Shown: positions 25,430-38,440 of the stretch, piece by piece
Layout: each line of letters starts with the position of its first letter
How positions within the stretch are numbered: the stretch's first letter is position 1
Assembly (NCBI GenBank): GCA_026419785.1
Contig: JAODTK010000621.1
Location: 1-64,000, forward strand
DNA length: 64,000 bases
Direction: 5' to 3'
DNA from: Sclerodactyla briareus
Taxonomy: Eukaryota; Echinodermata; Holothuroidea; Dendrochirotida; Sclerodactylidae
Position numbers and translations under genes: made by a program
Notes under the pieces: model-generated
What the model was told of the DNA's origin: nothing
Database searches by the model: none
Seen by the model: only the letters and a program-made list of their open reading frames with translations

Positions 25430-28400
25430 TTTTCTACTAGAGACCTTGTTGTATTTCACATTTTTAATCCTTCAATAACTTCATACGTTGATAGGCCGAT
25501 CGATGATAAAAATAATTTGGCAGGGCTCGAAGGCAGTCGCCCGCTCGCCAATGCGGCGTAAAACCAACGCGAGGCCGACGAGTGAAATGGTACGGTTCAG
25601 TAGCCCGTTTGGGGGTGAAATGAATTTGCCATGGAACGCAACAGCGTCGTCAGGTTCGAAAAAGGGGAGGAGTCGGGGGCGTTCTTGCGAGTCTGTACGT
25701 CATGACCTAATTACTTCCACCTTCCAGACGCGTGGAGGAAAATATTATATCAGTCAAGGGCCAAAAATAATCGTGGACTTGCAAGATTTAACCGCCGAAA
25801 AAGAAAATATAATAAGAAAATTGTGTTCAAGTCAATAATAATTTGAAAAATTGTTTTAAAAAAAAAAAGAAAAAAAGAAGAAAAAAAGGGCATTCCCACA
25901 ATTCCCCAAAACAAAACTACCAAAATAACAAGGGTACGCTTCGGTCATTCCCAATTTACGACGTAGCCCGACTCATTGTATATACGGCCGCGGCTAGCGG
26001 AGGTGTGGTCCCTACCGGACGAGTCCGACGCCCGTCGCCGGTGACTGTAGCGGGAGATGGCTCTCTGAATTGAATGTATTTTTACGGTGTCTTGTATTTA
26101 TTGAATACACCTGTGTCCCATCCGAAAAATTGTGAAATCGACATAGCACACGTGTACGATGGGATTGCAATTGGATGTTATTCAAGCAGCAGGGCATGGG
26201 GAAAACAACTGTCACTACCATATGCACAAATCGTAGTTCTTCACGTTGATATTTCGCAACAAGGTACTAGTAGTAGTTTTATATATAAACATGTGTTCTG
26301 TTAGCAAATCACTGTAAAAAACATTAAAAAACAAACGAGATGATTTCTTCCGAAAAATGTTAAATGATGAATCAGACTGTACATGGGTTAGAAGTCAATG
26401 CTTTCCATCAAAGTTTCAAGCACATTTTTGCGATTGGGTCTTCGACGGTGATTCAAGTTTCTAGGGCTTTAAACGGTCCCTTGTATAAAGTGATGGTAAA
26501 ATTTTTTCAAACAGCTTAGCAATGTTTTGCCTGTTGGACAGAAACATGAGGACCCCTGTCTTGATACTTTTCTACGAGAAAGAATTATGCCACTAAGAGA
26601 ACATAATTTATGGATCACCAGAAAATTCCTGATACAAAATGGGGCTCGCGGGTGGGATGGGGATAACTAGTGTGTGATGAGGCTGTGGAAGTCCCCAGTT
26701 CCTTTCACTATGTATAAGCCATATACTTAAATAAAGGCCTACTGCTTACAGTGCATGAGTAATGACCACTAAGTATTAAAGGAGATAATGGTGAATAGTC
26801 AAACCAGCATCATGATAATGTGTTATAAATAAAAACTCACGTACAGTGTAGGCCTCGAAATAATTGAAACCCTCTCCTCGCCACAAACATTGTGGGAACT
26901 GTGAACATCAAGGAAATGATAGAAACAGAATAACAAAGGCTTTACACTTTTTCCAAGGGGTGGTGGGGGTAGTACTAATAGTTTCATACCTTGTGACACC
27001 AACAATTTATTTGATTTTTTACATTGAATTCTGGAAAACGAACTATCGATCAACCTCATCAGAATCACAACTGAAGTATGATGAGCACCCCGGAATTCGG
27101 TGATTTTGGTTTTTGTTTCAGCACTTTTGCACCTTTTTCTTCTCAGAAACTTGCATAACCAGGTGCGCCAGTCCCAAGTGTTATTCTCTGGGAGAAACCT
27201 AATTGGTGCGAAGCGGAAAACAGCAGGCGTCAAAGTCCCGCCCGACATTTGCCGGATTACTGGTGGCCTGTAGCGTGGAGGAGGGGGAGGGGGGGGGTGG
27301 GTAAGGACATCGTAGTCGCCTCTCATTCAGCCCGAAGCTAACTGCTCAGTGCTATCATCATTATTTTTTAAAACTGATAATTTCATTTACAAAATGAACT
27401 GTGGTTTAGACACATTAAGAGTACAGTTTTGCAATAGCTTTTGTATGGCAGGGATTGCAAAATTGGTAAATGGAAAAAAAAAACTCCTGGGCAAATCGAA
27501 TACAATACTGTCAGCACGTACAGTCGCCAATTAGGTATGGAAATGGTGACAATATTGTGTCCGTTTTGAAGGGCGAGTGGAAACAGGGCGAGTGGATGGA
27601 AAATAGTATGCGGGCACCAACATAAGGATTACCAGCCAGTCGCTAGTGAAAAAAAAAATGGAAGGGGGAAAGCCCGTATGGTTTCATGGTACGCTCGAAT
27701 TACGAAGCACCCCTACCCAACGCGACTACAGGCGTCCGTTACCATAACTATCATTGGCTTGGTTGGCTGTTGGCTGGAAGTTGGCCTTTACAACGAAAAT
27801 AGTGGGGCTTTTTTTTTTTTGTTTTGCTTTTTTTAGCAAATTTTTAGAATTGTTCTGGGGGTGCCCAGATTTTGTTTTATTCGCTGTTTGGGGTCATAGA
27901 CGAGCGAGAATTGCCCCACTTGTACTATGTGCATGGAGAGTGTTGGCTGTCCCAGCATCTAATGCACATTTGAGAGGGATTCACCCATGGTGGCATATTA
28001 ATGCGCCCGCATCCCTCAAAAAATCGGTTCGAAATGACGGTCGAATTAATCTTCCTAAAGTGAACATTATGAAGTAAAACAACAACTTGAAGCAGTGATA
28101 TCGCGTTACTGGCGTCCTGAAGCACTCTAACAACCCCCCCCCCCCCCGATACATTTGAGTTCAAAGACGTTCATTTGAGGCTCTAGCAGTAGTGGATCCA
28201 ACATTGTACGGGGAGGGGGGGGTGTTCAACCAGGCATTGAAGCATTGCAGTCCAATTGATGTGTTCCAAACGAGTTTTGTCAAGATTGTAGATCATCCCA
28301 GCATGATGCAGCCATACAGTTATCCTACACACTACTTCTCGCATGGAAATTTGTGACAGTGACAGACAGTGAAAACACACATATTTGTTTCACTCTGTGG

Positions 28401-28865
28401 TGAGAATTACTGCGTTATTGTGTATGGTAAGCATACTGGTTAGTTTCAGTCATAGTTGTGGTTTAGAGACTAACTTTATTTACCAGGGCGAGCAGACTTT
28501 CGAAATAGCTTTCGGTTCGGTGATGTGAGTAATTTCTGGATTCCTCTTCCAAAAGTAAGTGAAGTAGAAAATAGAGAGTAACAGTAATGATTGCCAGTTA
28601 ATATGATAGTTGTCAAAGAAATAGGAACTTATGAACTTGTTCCTGAATATTCAATTATGTCAACCTGAGGTTACCTGCATTCGAAATAGCTTTGAAGAAT
28701 ATCGGGCAGTCAGTAGAATAGAGCTGCATGCATTTCTGTCGGAAAACTTTCAAGACACAATTAAGTTTGGAGAAATGTATTCAATTGTAACAATAATTGT
28801 ATTGCTTTCCTCATTCTCATGGAACATGTTATCATCATTCATAGCCCTGCATAATGTATTCGAAC
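25430..28865. other. Spacer between two GACTTG repeats
   Basis: Contains a 116-codon basic ORF at 25488-25838, an A/GAA-rich tract (25855-25895), a 167-codon minus-strand ORF at 26823-27326 that runs through G/C homopolymers, and a 14-base C run at 28134-28147. None of the ORFs shows a domain I recognise. Confidence 0.4.
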
Positions 28866-28869
28866 TTCA

Positions 28870-29025
28870 AGAATGAGATTGACTTGCGCGACTTGCTCAT
28901 AGGGACTGAGCCTTGACTCGAGACTCGACCTCAAAGAAGAGAGACTTGACTTGAGACTGACTGGTAAAGATGAAACTGGGACTCGAGGACTTGAAGCTAG
29001 GGAGACTTGTTGACAACTATGTGTT
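28870..29025 (+). repeat. GACTTG/GACTCGAG-rich repeat, copy 2
   Basis: Same word content and orientation as the repeat at 25235-25425, about 3.6 kb upstream. Alignment is by shared motifs rather than end to end. Confidence 0.55.
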
Positions 29026-29029
29026 AACA

Positions 29030-31915
29030 CGCTGAAACTAGAGTTTTAAGTGTTCGGAGTCTACACGAGTAACAATGCAACCAATAGCATTTTGCCATTT
29101 CCTTCAAATGCGTTAAAATAGTGTTGTGTGATCTCAATTGTATTCAAATATTTCTGTCAAGTAAGTTATTCATGTTCTAGGGTGGAACTAAATAGAAGCG
29201 AGTGATCAGCTTGTACGGATGACAACAATCGTGTATTCACTAATCTGTTCATTGAACTGTATTGTTTTTTGTTGTAAATCGAGTCAGAAAGAATGTTAAT
29301 TGCTGGTTATAGATTTGTTGGTGAAGCTGGATGCATGAAAGTAATTTACCTGGGACCGAAACTGCCTAAATGAAATCGATAATATTTTTAAACTGAACTC
29401 CAGCGGATGGGATATCAAATGAGAGCACTTGTCAAAGGAGGCTTCTAGATAAATGCCACCTGCCTCTCCGCATTCAGGCCGGAGTAGCCCTACGTTGACT
29501 TAATGGATTATAATTATACGAAGAGGTCAGCCAATGCGCTTCAATTTGCTTCGATCACGGAGAGCAAAAACTCACTAGCGAAGCTGTGAACTTATGGACG
29601 CTCAAATGTAACAAGAAATAGAAAAGATGATATAAAACAAAAAAAAAAGCGATATGTATATGTGCAAGTGATAAAAGACAGGTGGAGGATCAAGTAATCT
29701 ATCACTCATACATTGCCCATGGTGAAATCCCAGGGACCAGAACGTAATTGCGTGGATTACGTGGTTGCAAGACCTGTATGCGTGGCATTGGGGTCAAGTA
29801 GTCATTAATTCCTCCAATTTTCGAGTTACACGAATCCATCATTAGCAAGCACCGTAACTATAGGTATGAGTATACGTAGAGGTAGCATAATAGGAAGTTC
29901 AATGCTAGGTGATAAGATCTAGTTTCCCGTGAGACTCACTGAATGATATTGAGCACTATGATTTCATGAAACAGAGCCAGAAAGCATATCGTTGATGCGA
30001 ATTGTAGGTGGTAAAATTTGCACGTGAACGTGAATTTAAAAAGGTTGGGGGAAAAAATTTATTTTTTTTATTTCCTACAAAACTAGCAGAACGATGAGGT
30101 TTTTATTAAAAAGAATAATGGAGAATATATCGCATTTAAGCAATGCGATCAGCCTACCTGACTTTCGAGTTGGTTGAAAGATGGTTGTTTATGCCACCGC
30201 AAGCTTGAGTGTTTATTCTTCCATGTTTTGTGCAGACTGTGTGTTACAGTTGTAATTTAGTTCGACATCTTGAGATTCCTAACCAGTGGCAAAGCGGACA
30301 ATCCCAAAGAGTGTCTTATCTATCATAACCAAGCAACGAATAAAAGTTATACCAACATGGATCTTCCGTTCTCTGCATTTTTGGTATTCCATTCTGGAAA
30401 GGAAGATTGCGAATACATTATCGAATCAGGTATTATTAAAAAAATGCATTTTGTTGCTCTCTTATTTTGTGTTGAAACTGCAAAACTCTTTACGAACTGT
30501 AAAATATATAGAAGGAGGAACATTACCATTATCTGCGCATTTTCCGTCAAATATGGATGGGAAGTTTGCAATTGAGCTGGGTGGTTGCTTGAATCAAAAA
30601 TTATTTAGGAAATCTCCAAATGACAGTAAATACCATTAGCATTCTCTGAATCATGACGTATTTCCTAGTTTTGAGTTCAATTATTTGCCTTCTGCAAGTA
30701 TTAAAATTGTGTCTCACATAATTTTTTACCGACAGGGACAGACCTATGACGAAAAAGACAGGTGGATAGACAAGTTGATGAAACAGTAGTTATCTCAAGA
30801 AGGTCAACCGTATTGCCAGGAGTCATTCTTGTGGGGACATTATATACAGATTTGATAATATCGTTTAATTTATTTATATATTAACACAGCTGTCTATAAT
30901 TTATAGACTAAGTCACATTCTTCCCGTCACGTAACTTTGCTAACCTTTTTTATATTGATTAATGAGTGTCATTGTGTATGATATTTGTAATATATTGTAT
31001 GTAAATTTCGAATAGGTAAATTGAATTCAGGTAGTGGAATAGTCTACTGTTATGGGCACAATTTGTGGTTCGGGTTCTGGAAATCCTGACACGGTACTTT
31101 TAGGTTAACTTGGAGCTTGTACCCCAGTTAACCCATAGCGGTTACCCTAAGGAAAAGAAGAAAAAAAAGAACAGGAATCGCAGTGGGCATTATCGAGGCT
31201 GTTCAAAGTTACTCTCTACTGTGTTTCCATTCCGAGATAACTCACCCAAACCTGTCCAGTACAATTGGGTTCCTCATATTGACCCCATCTGGTTGTTACT
31301 AACGAGCTGGAATCGCCAAGCCTGTCTAGAAAAAACAATGTGCCATGCATACCCTCATCTTGAACGGGGAATTAATGGATTGAATACATGAAAATTGAAT
31401 GGAAGATCTGCAACAACCGCTGTCTGGAATCGTACGACTTGGCTCTCCGACGAATACCTTTGTGTTCGTTTCATTACTTGATCGGTTGTACTCTCTCTTG
31501 GTGTGATATGTTTTGTGCGTTTGTTTTTGTGTGCTTGGAGCATTCATCGTGAGTTGTTTCTACGTTGTGAGCATTTTTGCTATTAGGCCATCGCTACGTT
31601 ACTGCCTAACTAGACCTACATTTCCTTGCCTCCCGTACCTGAGTGTCTACCTGTTGTATTCTCACCCTGGATTGTGTATGTGTTGAGGTGTACTTGATAT
31701 GGCCTTTGTTGTGTAATGATCCGTTTCTTGCGTCAGGTCCGCGGACCGTGTGATTGTCTTCGTAACCGTTGGTAGTAATGATTGTAATCGTCGTTCGTTA
31801 GCACATTGGGACAGGATGAAGTTTGTTTTATTGACAATCTGAAATTTTTGTTGTCTGTTTCTTTCACTACCCGTCGTTGGGGGTGTTTCAGCTTTTGGGG
31901 TACAGGTTAGCTGTT
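29030..31915. other. Spacer, nothing recognised
   Basis: AT-rich with several poly-A/T runs. Overlapping ORFs at 30270-30639 have no recognisable motif. The last part (31100-31915) may belong to the 5' portion of the LINE remnant downstream. Confidence 0.35.
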
Positions 31916-31917
31916 GG

Positions 31918-32060
31918 GAATGAATGGCAATCTAGTAGTCTGTCAGGAATGTGAGATGTGGATAGATTTCTACAGATCAGGAGTTGAGCTTAAGGAATTA
32001 ACTCAGGTGGCCTAGGAAGGATGAGTGAGTATATGGTGTCGGAAAACAGTGCTGAGGTGG
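31918..32060 (+). pseudogene. Possible PHD-finger half, LINE-associated
   Basis: One frame reads VCQECEMWIDFYRSGVELKE, continuing to LTQ. Two codons shifted later it reads a CRKT/CRKC-like end. This resembles the second half of a PHD finger (C-x2-C-x-x-W-x-H-x2-C, here with D and R at the H and C positions). PHD fingers occur in some CR1/Jockey-group LINE proteins, and a LINE remnant starts 2 kb downstream. The first zinc ligands are not visible. Low-confidence call. Confidence 0.3.
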
Positions 32061-33190
32061 GGAGCAAAATTGTTGAGGGTGAGAGAGACTTGCGTCTATT
32101 TCATGAATTTTCTAATGTTACCATAATAAAGACCATTGTCATCCAAACTTCGTAGTGTAACGTGGCATGTCTAACAGTATAATGGTTTTCAGGAACAGTT
32201 TGACGGGGAATTGGTTGGATACCGGGTATTTTTTTAGTTCTATATTACTTTTCGTGAATTGGTCTTATGGTCCATGGTCGTCCAGGAATCGTCCTTCCTA
32301 ATCCTTTCCTACTTTAAACTAACCTAAACTGAACAATGGCTGAAGATCGATGTTAAAGTCGATTCACTGTCGTGAACAACGTGAAGATGCACTACAATGC
32401 TCTCTTATCAAGTAGTACTGTGTTCCAAACTCATGGTTCGCTGTATTTCAGAGCTGATCCCGGGAAAAATTTCCTAGCCTAATGATATCCCAATTATTCA
32501 ATAGCCTTGTCCCACATAGGAGACACATATTTCCGATGCAGTCAGTTTCACTCATCTTTGACGGAGCCCTATGGTGCCCGAGGACCATATCTCCTATCCA
32601 CCCAATGTATCTTGCAGATGTTGCATCGTGTTCCAGGCCCAGAGACAATCAATTTAGATTATTCAAGCTGCAAATTGACGCCTGCTCTTTTTAAACGTTT
32701 ACTAATGGTTCAAAACATGTTTGCACAAAGTTTGATTGAAATCCCAATTCCGAAACGATACGCTTCTGACTCTGTACGCCATTTTTGTCGGTCGGATTGG
32801 GGGGAAAACTCGGGACTGTGGCAATTTTGAGAATTCGAATGATATAGCCCAACGAATTACTGGAACTACTATTAGATAAATATTTCCACTCTGATGAACG
32901 TGTTGCTTAAGAGCGGCTGGGTCAGTCTTAAGTGTGTATTATCTTTCATTGGGGCAGATTCCCCTACAAAAGCGGCCGATCATATATGTAGTTGCGGAAA
33001 CAACCTCAATTCCATACGGCATCATCTACATCCACTTCGGATTGATTATTCCACCTGGAATGTTAATGCATCTGTGAATTCTGAAGGTCTGTATTTATTC
33101 CATTCTCTGATGCATCGCTTGCACCACACTATAGGTTCTAACGTTCTCGATGTGTTTTCCAATCGCAGGACCTTGTTAACAAGTGGGCCG
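32060..33190. other. Spacer inside the span of a possible LINE
   Basis: Overlapping ORFs at 32448-32830 and 32894-33232 have no domain I can name. This may be decayed LINE sequence or unrelated insertion. Confidence 0.35.
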
Positions 33191-33560
33191 AGGGAGTTGA
33201 CACAGTGTAGAGCGTCAGTTTCAACCTGGTAGAACGGGGTTGAAATTCCGGTGGTAATACCAAATGATTCGAAAATACTACATCCTGTTGCCTTTTTTTT
33301 CTCTGGAAGCAGTACAAGGGATTAGAGCAGGTACAAGCCGAGGATAGTAAATTTGCAAGCCGTCTGCGTGTGATTAACCAAACCCCTACATCAAAGGTGT
33401 ATCACCAAAGGAAGCATTGCCTCATTCTTCCGTGTTTCTGGTGAGATATGCGCAGCTGCTGACAATCGGTGCGGTATCCAGGTCTGCATCTAATATATTG
33501 AATAGGTCGATTCCCTCTGACTCGCAACTAAGTAGACACAGGAGAAACACAAACCAATTC
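33190..33560 (+). mobile_element. tRNA-derived SINE, copy 2 (long)
   Basis: GTGTAGAGCGTCAG followed by a B-box-like GGTTGAAATTCC (33238-33249) matches the tRNA-like heads at 9478 and 57607. The body continues with a CTGGAAGCAGTACAAGGGATTAGAGCAGG-type stretch, then TGCGTGTGATTAACC, then the GCATTGCC and GTATCCAGG blocks also found at 15290-15440. The head-plus-body length is about 370 bp. It sits between the possible PHD remnant and the endonuclease start of a LINE. Confidence 0.65.
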
Positions 33561-33969
33561 GTCGCGAATTAGTCAAACTGGAAATAACAATACGACAGAA
33601 TAGACGACCGCTTAAGATGCATTAGAACTTGGGTGTCATTTTGAATGATTTCATGGTGCTCCTGTTACGTGTCGTGTGAGGCTGGATTACGTGGGAAATT
33701 ACATGGTTACATGCCTATGGCTTTAACGTTATCCATTATTCGTGGGTTTCCTTATAGAAAATACGATTGTCGACTGAGTTCAAGTCCACAGGGACTCCTA
33801 TGAGGGCCCCAACGGTGGGTAGAGTAGGAGGCAGCAGTTGTTGACGTTCCGTGTTACCGGGGAAGAGACGGAATTCTTTTCGCTGAGGTGGCACAGGCGA
33901 GTGAGGATACCATTCGCGATGGACAATCAGAAAACCACCGGCCGAAGTTTTAACCAGGAAGCATACTAT

Positions 33970-34930
33970 TTTAGATTTTTCTGAGTAGGTGCCGCGGAAA
34001 ATGTAGAGAGTTTAGGTAAGCTATGCAATGAGCACGATATTATCGCCCTTGACGTGTCTTGTTCTGTTAATATTTCACAGAGCGTTGAGCTCGTCCTTGT
34101 TTCTCGAGAGATGATTTGGATGGCATTACTGCGTTTCGGAATAATGTAGATTGGACTAAATTGTTAGAAAACAAGAATGTTGTTGACTCATGGGACCTGT
34201 TCAATGAGAAGGTAACGAGATTTGGAAAAAGTCACGCTGATAAGTGTCGCACTAAGAACGAAGATTTGGTTGCGGAATAAAAGCGAGTCTGGGCACTGAA
34301 CGTAAAAGACATCTTTGGCGACTTTTCGTCTGCTGGTCCCTGTCTGATTTGGAATGTTCAAAGTTCAGTAGAGGCTAGTCCAACGTTCAGTTTTGATGCT
34401 AAGCTAGATTTAGAGAAGCAGATTGTCCCTAATATGAAAGATGATCCTCGTGCATTGTCATTTTATATTAAGGGAAAGCAGGAAGTCAAGGACAGCATTA
34501 GTCCGTTGTTAGATTACAGTCCGGGTATTCCTAGGAGGATAGTCACGATATGGCTTAGCGATGCTCAAAAACTATGTTTCGTCGGTATTCACTCGAAAGA
34601 ATTTCAGCGACTTCGTGGTTGGTGTGCCTCATAATAGTATCGTTTATATGATATGGGAGCCTGATGTGATTGAAAGAGAAACTGCCAGAAAATCAAACGT
34701 TTGAAAGAGCCTGGTCCGGAAGGAGTTACCTTTTTCATTGAACAAGTTGCTGTTCCATTCGCTAGTTTTTCGATCAAACTCCGCGGAGGGTTGGGCCGGA
34801 TGATGAAGGAAAACAAAATGTTTATCCTATTGCAAGAAGGTTATAGGTCTCTTCACCGTATTAAGCCAGTAGGTCCAGAGTTGTCTGCAAGGTGTTGTAA
34901 TCCACATTCGGGATCCTATGGTCGACTTTT
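33970..34930 (+). mobile_element. CR1/Jockey-group LINE ORF2 remnant
   Basis: Collinear fragments in shifting frames are readable. LCNEHDIIAL (34021-34050) corresponds to the start of the LINE endonuclease (usually LCNEHDIIALQETW). VDWTKLLENKNVVDSWDLF (from 34146) belongs to the region between endonuclease and RT. DDPRALSFYIKGKQEVKDSI (from 34440) ends in a PLLD motif. KEPGPEGVTFF (34705-34737) corresponds to the RT entry KSPGPDGITPFF. A badly broken NYRPVSL-like stretch follows near 34845-34890. Almost the whole endonuclease is deleted between 34050 and 34085, and no RT catalytic motif remains. The copy is dead. An ORF at 35009-35302 with CPFC near its end is adjacent but not clearly part of it. 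Confidence 0.7.
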
Positions 34931-34939
34931 TCGATGAGT

Positions 34940-37900
34940 ATAGTCAATCGGATTCTCAGAAGGGTGTTTCCATAGGATCAGTTTGGGCGCAGAGTCGGTG
35001 CATTAGTATTGAAAGTTGCGAACGATCAAAGAATTCAAAGATACAAGATGTATCGGGAGATTGCTTCGAACGAACGTCACATGATTCTTGAAATGATTCT
35101 TCAAATGATGTTTTTTCGATTGTCAAAATGTTCTCGGAACCGATTAGTTATGCCTGTTTGTTTCTATAATCGCAGCGCTCCCTTCAAGTTAAAATGCCAA
35201 AAATATCATCGGTGGATTCAAAAAAAAGAATCTCAGTGTCCATTTTGTAATCTTTCAAAGCAGTGGGCTGAAGCTGTGAGGAAGGGTAACGGGTCTTCTT
35301 AGCATGAGTGGACGTGAGTCACTTCCAGTTTCCTCGATGAACTTAATGTTGTCAGGACTGTTTAAGAAAATGGTAAGACCTCCTGGATTACTCTGTCTGA
35401 GTATGGGATCTTCACCTCTCAAAAGATAAACAGGTGAGTGAAGCGTTCATCGGAAGGCGGATTAGGGGCGGATCGGATTTCCAGACATCTGGGTTGTTCT
35501 CTCTCTCTTGGCTATGTTGTGGTCTAAGGGTCTTTCATGAGGATGTTTTCCTTCGACCCTTTTTTCAGTTAACCTAAACACTCATCTTTTGTAGTGAGAC
35601 GGATATTGAAAATGATTACCCTATTGTTAATTTACTCGAGAAGCTCCACACCACATGTTGTAGTTCTGGCTGTATTGCCCGCGAGCCCTATGAAATCAAT
35701 AAAGTCGGGGGGACAGGTGTGATTCGGCAACTGTCACTGCAATGGAGTAATATTGATCACGATAGTGGCAAAGTACAACGCATGGCTACAAAAATTACCC
35801 ACGTCCAAGACGAGGTCGGTTCTCATTTTCATTCGCCTCGATACTAGTGGTTATGAAAAGACAGAATAGTTCTTTTCCAAAGAAAAGCATTGTCGATACG
35901 TCTACTCTGTAGACGGACAATCTGTTAGTAATCGAGTTGTTACAACGCTGAAAATTTTTAAGGCTGGCTCCAGTAGCTGTATGGACGACCTTGAGATCGT
36001 CCATCCGAGTTCGTTATTCACCTTCTAATCACATTTGTGACTGATTTCAGTGTACGCAGCGATGTATTGGAAAAAATTCTATCTAATAGGGGAGCAATTC
36101 CAATGCGGTCCGTTCACGAAGTATGGGGTGTTTGAATTCTATTCAGGAGTTCATGTCTGTCGTCAAGCGCGTTACCGAACACTTCTGATTAAATCGCCAG
36201 ACTCGCCGAAGATGTAGCTCGCTGGATAATTCGTGTGTAGAAGAATCCTAACAAGCTCCACCTCCGTGGAGATTGCTTTCATCAGTAAGGAACAGAGCAT
36301 TAGTGATGCCAACTATTCATTCACCAATGGTTAATGTTTTGCCTCTATGTGCGAAATGTATACGGCACCGACCAGAACGGAGTATGTCTCTTCCCGGCTA
36401 GGCTACCAATGTACGAGGTAATGTAGCTACTCTATTAAACCGTTCATGTTTCATAGGTGGCTAAGTCATAGTATATACTATTTTATGTAACAACCAGTGT
36501 TGTAGTCGAGTTGGGAGACAAAGCGACGACCGAAACCTCAGCATATGGAATGCCTGTAGGCTCGGCGGTCTCAACCTAAACGAGATTGCATACGAAGATT
36601 AGACTAGCTCGCTGAAACATACATTAATACAATGAAATATTAAAGTAGGAATTATATTTCACAAAATATATTACTCAAAGGCTATTAGTTTACATAGCTA
36701 TGTTAGTCTATTCTCTTTCCTGTGGTGAGTGACCATATATAATTGACCAGTGTGAGTCATATGGTGGGGACAGTACTGCACTAACATACACGTCCGCGAT
36801 AGACTGTTGAAAACAGGTAATCCAAAACAAAGTTGTCTGTCACCTCCAGCAAGAAAACAGTGAACGAAACCCGAAATAGTAAATACATGACTCTTCTGTG
36901 CAATCAACTTTACAAGGTCATCGATATGAATTCTCTCTTTCTACACGGTTGTAGACAATATCTTATTACACTGTTCCATTAGCTGCAACAGCCGCGGATT
37001 GATTGCGATGATTGTGCTGGGTTGTATACCATGCGATGAAAAATTACCGAAACAAGCGGGAAAAGAGGATAGAAGTAGATTTATGTATTGAACTAGTTAC
37101 ATGCTTCCATAAATCCCGTTAGATGCGTACACGGTACGTCAATTATACAGTCGAGAGCGTCCCAAAAAAAATATTCTTGCGAAGGATCACGGATCGCCGG
37201 ATTCAAAACAATTGGAATGAGTTGAAATTGAGGATAAATTAGAGTAATGACGACGTTCTTCAATTACTGTCGATTACCGAAGAGTCAAATGAATATTTCA
37301 TCTTTCACCGGGAATGTGGGGACTCTTGCCATTCATCATTATAATTTAGTAAAATACTCCGGATGACGAGAATTCACAATACCGATGATATCGTATGTGG
37401 TTCACGGCCGACTGTATGTGGCTAAAGCAACTGTAGGTTGTTTGCGATATTATGGACGAATGACATGTGAAATTGTGAATGTCTACATGAACGTTGGGGC
37501 AAATGTTAATGTTCGATCGCGAAGTTCAAATGGCCTTATACTTGCTTGTGAACGCATATGCCAACAAACCACTACACGAGTGTCCCTGCTTTGATAGCCC
37601 GAATCATCAATATCACGATCAGGAGGAAACAAACTTTTCCGAGGTAATGGAAGTTCGGAACTTGCCTGGCGAATTCCGCAATCAGTCAGCCCATCAGTGT
37701 CGATAAAATCGCAATAAATATTTGTCTTACAGCAACGAGAGGGCGTGTGTTTGAAGAAGAAACGTAGCTGCCGACACAAAGTTTCTCGCTTTAATATATC
37801 GATTCCGCAGCATTGTTTGTTCAGTCTTGTTCAGACTGTGAGCCAATATGGCTCTCACGATAACGAGAGAAATGTAACTTTCTTCTGCCAAATCAACGAT

Positions 37901-38440
37901 TACTAGTAGGCTACTCGATCGAATCGAACTAAATATATTCATCCAGGCTACCTAAGTGCTTATAGTATAACTATGTGCCAACTACCAGCAGGCATAATAG
38001 TATTGCCTAATGATGAAAGACCCGTGCCCGATATGCGGGAGCGTCACGACGAAGATAGTATGGAAATGAATTTGAATTAACACCTGCCCATGAAGCATGC
38101 ATCAAACATTGTTAGGCGTGATATTCAACCCTGATCGATCCGTTTAGTTGATATCACTGATATTATCCTCAGTCCTCTAGAGATATGGGTAAGACTGGTG
38201 ACCGAGTTAGTTAATGGAATGAGCTCTGTGTTCCTCACTCCACGTGAAGTTAACCTTGCCCTATATATCCCGATTGGTCATTAAACGTGCAATCATATAT
38301 CGCTGATTGGTTATGTGCATGTAATCATGATTAAATGGAGTAAAATTACATACAACATTACTCTATATCTCTGAATTGGCTATGCGATTAATTAATTTGA
38401 TTCCTTTCTTGATGGCGTAAGAAGAACCAAGAAAAACAAG
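34940..38440. other. Spacer, nothing recognised
   Basis: Apart from three imperfect ATTGG-containing repeats at 38260-38395 I see no feature. Short ORFs at 35795-36004, 36698-36907 and 37385-37779 lack recognisable motifs. Confidence 0.4.
38260..38395. promoter_or_regulatory. Three imperfect ATATCnCnGATTGGnnAT repeats
   Basis: Similar phrases lie at about 38262-38285, 38297-38318 and 38362-38384. Each contains ATTGG, the reverse complement of a CCAAT box. No gene start is visible next to them, and the downstream neighbour is the 3' end of a minus-strand LINE, so a promoter role is speculative. Confidence 0.2.

Noticed and set aside
25488-25838. 116-codon basic plus-strand ORF
   Set aside because: Lysine/arginine-rich but with no motif I can assign, and followed at once by an A-rich tract. 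Not enough to call a gene.
26823-27326. 167-codon minus-strand ORF, the longest in the window
   Set aside because: Its N-terminal proline run is read from a G-rich tract on the plus strand, and there is no domain or conserved pattern. Probably a chance ORF.
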